A stretch of 64,000 nucleotides of DNA from Phlebopus portentosus (Eukaryota > Basidiomycota > Agaricomycetes > Boletales > Boletinellaceae), in contig JAYXKI010000007.1 in assembly GCA_037892935.1 (NCBI GenBank), positions 1,674,001 through 1,738,000 of the forward strand. Reading direction: 5' to 3'. Within the stretch, counting starts at the first letter, position 1. Every line of letters starts with the position of its first letter. The notes below the pieces were generated by a model. The model searched no databases, was not told the DNA's origin, and saw only the letters and a list, made by a program, of their open reading frames with translations. Positions 57,040-64,000 of the stretch are shown here, in pieces. Position numbers and translations under genes: made by a program.

Positions 57040-60000
57040 TATTCAAGGAAGAATAGCAAGATTAGAATTAGATAGAGACATTCTTTGGGAAACTGCCACC
57101 TGAACAGACAACAAATATCTACTAATAATACTATCTCTATGAGAGAGAATAGTATAACTTAAAGGACTACAGTCTAGTCAAGTGAGAGCTCTAGCAAATA
57201 ACAATCTGCTAAGTGAAGCATATACAACTACAGTTGGACAGTGACTCAAAGCACTCAAGATTAACATCAATGAACTAGGAGCTCAAGTAGCAACACTGCA
57301 TCAAAATGATAATTCTCTGAATTAATCAGTCATACTCCTAAATCAACAAGTTACCATAGAGATATCAGCAGTTCAAGATAAGATAGGATGTATATACTCT
57401 ACACTTAGCACTCACAAGCAACGCATCCAAGCAGTTAAAACAGTAACTATAGAACTCACAAGGATTGTTCAATCAATGCCAAATATTGCAGAAGACATTA
57501 GCAACTTACAAGAAGCACTCCTGACACTAGAATGTATAGTTGAATCAAGTCAATAAGCTTACTTGACATTGATTGCATTAGTACAGACAACAGAAAATAC
57601 TGCGAGGAGTATACTCGAGCATGCAGGATATCTCAGACAGGAAGCTCAACAAATTCAAGAGCTACACTATCAAACAGAGCATACTTCTGATAGAACAGTA
57701 TCATCAGACAAGGAGTTATCATGAGCAATAAACCTATACTTGTTGCAAGGGTTTAACAGTCAAAGTACTATACTCCAAGTACCAACTAATAGTTTAGTAG
57801 TAACCCAAGTGCTAGAACATTCTGCTACATATTTGCCACTAGCAGTGCCTATAATCACATATGATCATGTCAACCACCAACCAGAGAGTTCAGATACTGG
57901 AGATACAACTACAAACTCTTCAAATACAACTCTCTAAACACAGCATCAAATTGTCAAAATACTATGTCAAGTGAAATGAAGATATTAATCTGTGAGTCAG
58001 TTAATATATTTCAAAGTTAGCATAGCATAGAGTCAAGAGCGAGGAAGAGATTGCAAAGAGTCTATTTGCAACACTTGAAGGTAACAGCTATAATTAGTTT
58101 GCAGAAAAGCAGACCTTGACATCATTTAATGATAAAAGAAAGCTGAAGCCAGTACCAGCCATTATCAATCCAAACAGAGGAGGAATGTTTACATTCTTGA
58201 AGGAGATGTTAGATTGGATGAGAGTCCAAGCAGGACATTTAATAGTTAGAGAACAAGAAGTACTATTCTACCTTCTATGTATTTAGCAAAAAGGATCAAG
58301 CATCAGGGTATATAATGATGAATTTTGACAACTCAGAGCTAGAGCACTACCATCAATCAATACTACTATGCTCAAATACATCTATGTCAAAGGACTAGAT
58401 AATTAGGTCAAATGATGAGTCAAATCAGTACAACCCGACGCTTTCAAAAAGTATAAGCTGGAAGAATGGATGACATGAATAAGTAACTTAGCAGATGTGG
58501 ATGCAAGACGGAAGCTGATTGGAAGTCAGACATACACTCTGAGATTTAAGATAAATAGGCAATCATCATTTCAACCACCAATACAACAATCGAAATATGA
58601 TCTAGATGCCATGGATGTAGATGCACTCTAAGGCTTGCTAAAGAAGGGAGCTAAATGCTACAACTGTAGAAAGATTGAACATTACTTAAAGAATTACAAG
58701 GCACCAAGGAAGCAAAAGGGTTCTTCCTTAGGACAGCTGAAGAAAAGAATAAATGCTCAGAAACAAAAGCTAATAACAACACGAGCTGTGAATTTCAAGG
58801 AAACATGTTCTGACCCACATTGTCAAAGATCAGTCTATTATGATCACATAGCATGGGCTAGAGGAGACAAATCAGCAGGCTACACCTGCAAGCATGATAA
58901 AGAATACTAAAACAACTTTCAGAAATCCCTAGCAAGTAAAGAGCAATAGAGACAAGACTAAAACCTCCATCAAATGAGACTGTGCAATGCAAGAGTACCA
59001 AGGGTAGCAAGAATGGTTTCAACAACTAGTGTTTTATAGCTTCTGGATTCAACCCCAGTGAAGCGATATATAATAAATGATTATCAATATATGCATTGCA
59101 TTCTCAATTACCTATTTGCATAAAGATTGGAACAAAGACCCTAGCAGTCTAAGTATTAATCAATTCTAGAGCAACATGTAGTACAATACACCCCAACTTG
59201 GTATGATACCATAATCTATTTAAGAAGAGGCTTGATCACCCTCGACTCCTGAATAACACCAATAGAAGCCCTAACTAAGAAGAAGCAAGCACATATGAGG
59301 TCTACTCATTAATATTTGATAGACCTAAGTTGCAGCCACCAACATTAACAGTAGCAACTACAGGATAAGATCAAGTGATTCTAGGCATTGACTATTTGGC
59401 CAAAGTCAATTCAGAAATTAATTGGAAGAATCAAATATAGAATCGGAATGGTAATGTGATACCATTTAAGCTCAGCATCATATGAGCTATCAAGAAGTGA
59501 AAGTACAGAAAGTGCAAGCGAAAGCAGCAAAGGAAAGACAAATCCAACAAGATAAGACCTAAGCATAATACAAAGCAACAAGCTTAGAACAGAGACAGCT
59601 ATTGATACTCTGGAGTACCAGGAATACTATTTGCACTATGAAGAAAAAGTAACAATGGACATCCTCAAGAGATAAAGCTGCAAGCAAAACTAAAAAGTCA
59701 ACTAGTAACACTGAAACTAGAATAGCCAAAGAAGGCAGATGAAGCAAAGAGTCCAAGCATGGAAACTATACTAGACTCTACATTGAAGTAACCATCAGAA
59801 GGAATGAGTATAGTGCAACAATGAACAAGGCACATACCAAGAAAGATGATCCTAGCATGACAATTGTACCAGACACCTGAAGATGAAATTACTAAAGCAA
59901 CAGGCAAGTATAGCTGAGATGAGCAGGAGGAAATAAATGACTCTCCTAAGTGATAGAAGAAACAGCCACTACGAAGAAAACAACCACTACCACTAGAATA

Positions 60001-63000
60001 GAAGAAAACAGATAGCACAGAAATCCAGCCAGTACCAAAGGAAAATCCTGAGATGACAACTAGTATATATCTACCAGAGGAATAATATCATAATAAATGA
60101 ATAGCAGGAACAAAATGAAATTGGACACTACAATCAATACCACTCAGAGAAGCAACTTCCACACTAAAGTATACAAAATGAGCAGATAAAGACAGTGATA
60201 TCAATATGTAGGAAAAGCAGGAGATAATAGAAGACACTTCTATACATAATATAGAGCTACTAGATATCGAAAGGCTCAGAACAACTGAACAACTAATTAC
60301 TCTTACCAGAAAGGAAGAGCTTGCTGAAAAGCTAGAGCTAGAGCTTAAATAAAATTGGTCACCAAGGCAGCAGAACCAAGTCTTACAACTGCTGAACAAA
60401 GCAAGTTCAGTATCACAGCAGTATTTGTAGTAGAAGGCAGCTGTAGAAGGATCTCTCGGCATAGAGAAATGAGATTGACAAAAACTCCTACTAAAGCAAA
60501 TTACAGACTATGCAGACGTATTTGATCTAAATAGATCAAGGAGGTTACCTAAGTATACAAAATAGAATATGACAATAAACCTCAAGGAAGGAGTACCATT
60601 ACCGAAACTGAGGTCTATTATCAAGCTCACATGAGAAGAGCAGGCAGCACTCAACACCTATGTCCAAGAATTACTGGACAAAGGATGGATTGAGAAGGTT
60701 CACCCATATGATCCATGTCTAGTAGCAGCACTAGTCTTCTTTGTTGGAAAGAAAGACAGAGGAGCACAAGCAGTAGCCTAACCTAATACTGATTATGAGC
60801 ATTCTACCAAAAAAACTAGAGAAAGGAAAATTCTTCTTTACACTCAATATACGATCAAGATACAACAACCTGAGAATCTGAGAAGGAGATAAATGGAAGG
60901 CAGCATTCCAAGTTGGCAATGCAGTCTACAAGCTAAAGGTCATAATATTTGGAATGAAGAACTCACTTGCAGTATTCTAACAATTCATGAATGACAACTT
61001 TAAATATTGGCTCAGAATAGAAGAGGCACTAAACTACCTAGATGACCTCATTGGCCAAGTACAAACTGAAGAGGAGCACTGGGCACTCCTCAGGGCAATT
61101 CTACAGAAATACCAAGAACTTGATATCTATCTCAAAATTGAGAAATGTCATTTTCTCCAAACTCAACTCGACTATCTAGAATTTATAGTAGAAATGAAAG
61201 GCATCCAAATAGATCCTTACAAACTCAAAGTGATACAAGAATGGCCAACATCAAAGATGAAATGACAGATCCAAAAGTTCTAAGGCTTTTGCAACTTCTA
61301 CCAAAGATTCATCAGAAACTATGCCCATCTATATACACCTATTGGCAAACTTATCAAGAAGGATCACAAGTTTATTTGGACAGAAGTACAGGACAAAGCT
61401 TTTGAAAGTATCAAGAAGGCATTCGAAACTGAAGTGGCATTGGCAATGCCAAAGCCAGACAAATTATATACATTGAAAACTGATGTACCCAACATAGCAA
61501 TTGGTGCAGTCTTACAGCAAGAAGATAACCAAAGAGAACTGAGACCTTTAGGTTTCATGTCAAAGATACTATTAAGTGCTCAATAAAATTATCCAACATA
61601 TGACAAAGAAATGCTAGCAATCATGGAAGCACTCAGACACTGGAGACACTTATTAGAAGAAACAAAGGAACCAATAATTATCTAAAGTGATCATGCAAAT
61701 CTCTGATACTTTATAACAGCTCAGAATTTAATGAGACATCAAGTGAGATGGGCACTAGAGTTATCAAAATATTACTTCAAGATTCTCTATTGCTCAGGCA
61801 AGAAGAATCAGGCAGATGCACTATTACAATAAGCTAATAATATACCAGAGGATAAGGATAACTTAGATGTTACCTTGCTACCACCTGACATGATTGAGCA
61901 GTAGACATTATGACGAACTAAGATCAATGGTCTATATAGGTTAGAAACAGAAATGGTCACTATCTCTGATCTGATCATTCAAATAATTAAGAGACACTAC
62001 AATACTGAGGAGGCCAAGAAGAAAATATTGGTGATCAAGAAGAGTAACAGCTACAGTTACAGAAATAGCTTGCACTATATAACTAATGTATTATATGTCC
62101 TGTTATCCACTAACCTAAAAGCATTGCTAATCCAAAGGCACTATGATCACAAGCTTGCAGACTGCCCAGGAGCAGAAAAGACTATAAAGCTTGTAAAGCA
62201 ATTATACTATTGGCCAAAGATAGAAGAGATGATTTAAGAATATATCTCATTCTGTAACATATGTTAATATGCAAAACTGATTCGACAGTTTCAAAATCTG
62301 CCACTTTAACTATTGATAGCATTGCATTAACCATGGGAAATTATAAGCTATGACCTGATTACTGATTTACCAGTTAGCAATGAAGGCTATAGTTCAATAC
62401 TTGTTATAGTGGACAAACTCACTAAAATAGGGAAGTTCATTCCTTGCGAGGAGATACCTAATGCTAAGCAGTTGGCATGCTTATTTCACCAACACATCTT
62501 CAAATACTACGGGGCCCCTAAATAAGTAATCTCTAACCAGGATAGTAACTTCACTGCACAATTCCTCAAGGAGTTCTGTAGACTCATCAATGTCAATTGG
62601 AAAACTAGTACAGCATATCACTTACAAACCAATAGTCAAACTAAGTGACTTAATTAAGAACTCAAACAGTACTTATGCTGCTATGTGTTCTACCACTAGA
62701 CAGATTGGGCAGAGTACATTAATATAGTAGAATTTGCCTACAACAATTGAAAATACAGTACTACTCATTAGTCGCCATTTTATATACTATATGGATGATA
62801 CTCTCACCTGGATGTAGTGGAGACTAGTGATTCAAACATTTCAGAAGTAATAAATTACCTAAAGAAGCTTCAACAAGTACAACAAGAAGCCTATAATTTA
62901 ATTAGATAAGCAAATGAGACAATGAAACTTTATGTAGACCTGCATTGAGGCAAACTGCTAGAGTACAAGCTAGGAGATGAAGTGTTACTGGACATAAGGA

Positions 63001-63411
63001 ATCTCAGTCAACTGGAACTGACAAAGAAACTTGCAATGAAGTGAGCAGGTTCTTATAAAGTTGAGAAGGTAGTCGGACAAGTGTCATTCAGATTACACTT
63101 ATTTAAAACTCTTCCGATACACCTAGTATTTTATACAAGCCTTCTCAGGCCTTACAAGTGAAAGGACTACCCTGAAAGACCTACTTTGGATAAACCACCA
63201 TCTATTGAAGTGGAGGGCCAAGTAGAATACAAAGTGGAGATAATTTATAACACATAATGTCATCGAAATAAGATACAGTATCTTATTCAATGGAAAGAAT
63301 ACCAAGAGCAAACATGGAAGCTACTCAATAACCTTAAGAACTCCTATCAAATGATAGAAGAGTTTCACAAAAGGTACCCTCAGGTGATGAGGCCACCAAA
63401 CCTTAATCAAT
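57040..63411 (+). pseudogene. Ty3/gypsy chromovirus gag-pol, heavily mutated
   Basis: In order: a coiled-coil frame (about 57240-57937); gag with NRGGMFTFLKEML; the DAMDVDAL stretch and zinc knuckle CYNCRKIEHYLKNY near 58655-58700, whose last Cys is Tyr (TGC/TGT to TAC); a protease region near 59150-59400 with LGIDYL; RT (60590-61260) with the NYLDD active site; RNase H (61370-61840); integrase (61950-63100) with a partial zinc site, VIVDKLTK and VISNQDSNF; and a chromodomain with EYKVEIIYNT and YLIQWKEYQEQTW (about 63200-63380), which places it among chromoviruses. Chromodomains target integration to marked chromatin. Dozens of TAA, TAG and TGA codons replace Gln, Arg and Trp. At the integrase site expected to read QTDGQTE, the copy has QTNSQTK. 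Confidence 0.85.
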
Positions 63412-63588
63412 AGATTGCTGAATGAAGATGAATTAGAAGATAATTGTATCACATTCACTCTACCCAATAGAGCCACATATGAAGCTACAATAGAAATAAT
63501 GAGTAAGGTATCCAATAATCTTACCAAGTAATGGCATCACAGTAGCATCTCAAAGTGAAGGCAGAAGAAGACAAATTAGGCAAGAGAG

Positions 63589-63696
63589 GTGACATACTAA
63601 CAAGTTGGTATAAAAGATGAAGAAACTCGAGCTTAGAGATTATCAACTCAAATCCTAACAAGCTAGTTATCTCTCAAAGACAACTACTACTTAGAC
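63589..63696 (+). other. Possible gypsy 3' LTR start or leader
   Basis: After the purine-rich GGCAAGAGAGG, the sequence TGACATACTAAC and a TATA-like GGTATAAAAG (about 63608) could mark the start of an LTR. No second copy was found in the window, so this is tentative. Confidence 0.2.
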
Positions 63697-64000
63697 ATGT
63701 CTGTCTTTGATGAACTTTAAGCATTCAGTATACCTAAAGATGCACCTGATTGGACATTTGCACTAAGGCCACCTACCAAATGTTATCAATAGCCACAGCT
63801 ATACAACCACTTTAACCAAGAGAACTATGAAGAAGAGATCATACCCCTATACCTAGGGAAATACTTCGACCACCTATTCAACAAATAGAATATAGTCCAT
63901 CATCTAGACAAACAACCCAATCTTATAATACTAAAGCAACCAGAATAAGAACTGCTTAAACTCAGTAACTTTTAAGATGCAGCAGTCCAATGACTCAATG
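63697..64000 (+). pseudogene. Start of an unrecognised frame running off the window
   Basis: From ATG 63697 the frame begins MSVFDEL and continues to the window end, with TAA, TAG or TGA at seven or so places, nearly all explained as C-to-T changes of Gln codons. In between, composition is coding-like (for example PPTKCYQ and EEIIPLYLGKYFDHLF). It may be an extra ORF of the gypsy element or the first ORF of a following one. Confidence 0.35.

Noticed and set aside
1..64000. CRISPR array, bacterial operons or ribosome binding sites
   Set aside because: Spliced genes, LTR retrotransposons and fungal protein families show the DNA is eukaryotic; no regularly spaced repeat array of CRISPR type was seen.

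Overview
The window comes from a filamentous fungus, most probably a mushroom-forming basidiomycete (Agaricomycete). The genes have short introns (roughly 35-70 nt, GTRAGT-type donors, CTNA-type branch sites). The protein families seen are ones known to be expanded in Agaricomycetes: a Plavaka-type (CMC/CACTA-like) transposase, a TET/JBP-like 2-oxoglutarate dioxygenase, a JmjC protein and a DUF6532-like protein. No prokaryotic features are present. Almost everything is, or is associated with, mobile DNA, and most reading frames carry stop codons that are explained by C-to-T or G-to-A transitions.

Layout. 1-4.8 kb: a small basic/acidic two-exon gene (-) and a broken unrecognised gene (+), then AT-rich DNA. 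4.8-18.8 kb: five genes, all on the minus strand, in transcriptional order Plavaka transposase (15.66-18.80), a proline-rich gene of unknown function (13.62-14.96), a JmjC protein (10.26-13.0), a TET/JBP dioxygenase (7.81-9.49) and a DUF6532-like protein (4.84-6.40). Transposase, two chromatin/DNA-modifying dioxygenases and a lineage-specific protein in one co-oriented block are the most interesting content: possibly one large, decayed transposon with epigenetic cargo, although I found no terminal repeats that bound it. 19-27.5 kb: miniature inverted-repeat elements, including a nested set at 25.02-26.79 kb, a 232-bp tandem repeat, and one intact five-exon protein kinase gene (22.70-23.77 kb, minus) whose DFG motif reads DFS.

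27.5-55.3 kb: a stack of Ty1/copia elements of one family (LTRs about 252 bp, TGTTAG...CTAACA, primer site matching a half initiator-Met tRNA). One older copy (here C0) is split by three full-length elements: A (29052-35310, +), D (37129-43402, -) and E (43478-49829, +), each with an exact 5-bp target duplication. C0 itself seems to sit in a 10-bp LTR remnant inside a still older minus-strand copy F (51716-55311). F is interrupted by a 209-bp insertion carrying a foldable tRNA-like sequence. A and D have LTR pairs that read as identical and E's differ at one base, so these insertions look recent, but none of the three has an intact polyprotein frame.

55.3-64 kb: a heavily mutated Ty3/gypsy chromovirus with recognisable coiled coil, gag, protease, RT, RNase H, integrase and chromodomain, followed by the start of another decayed frame that runs off the window.
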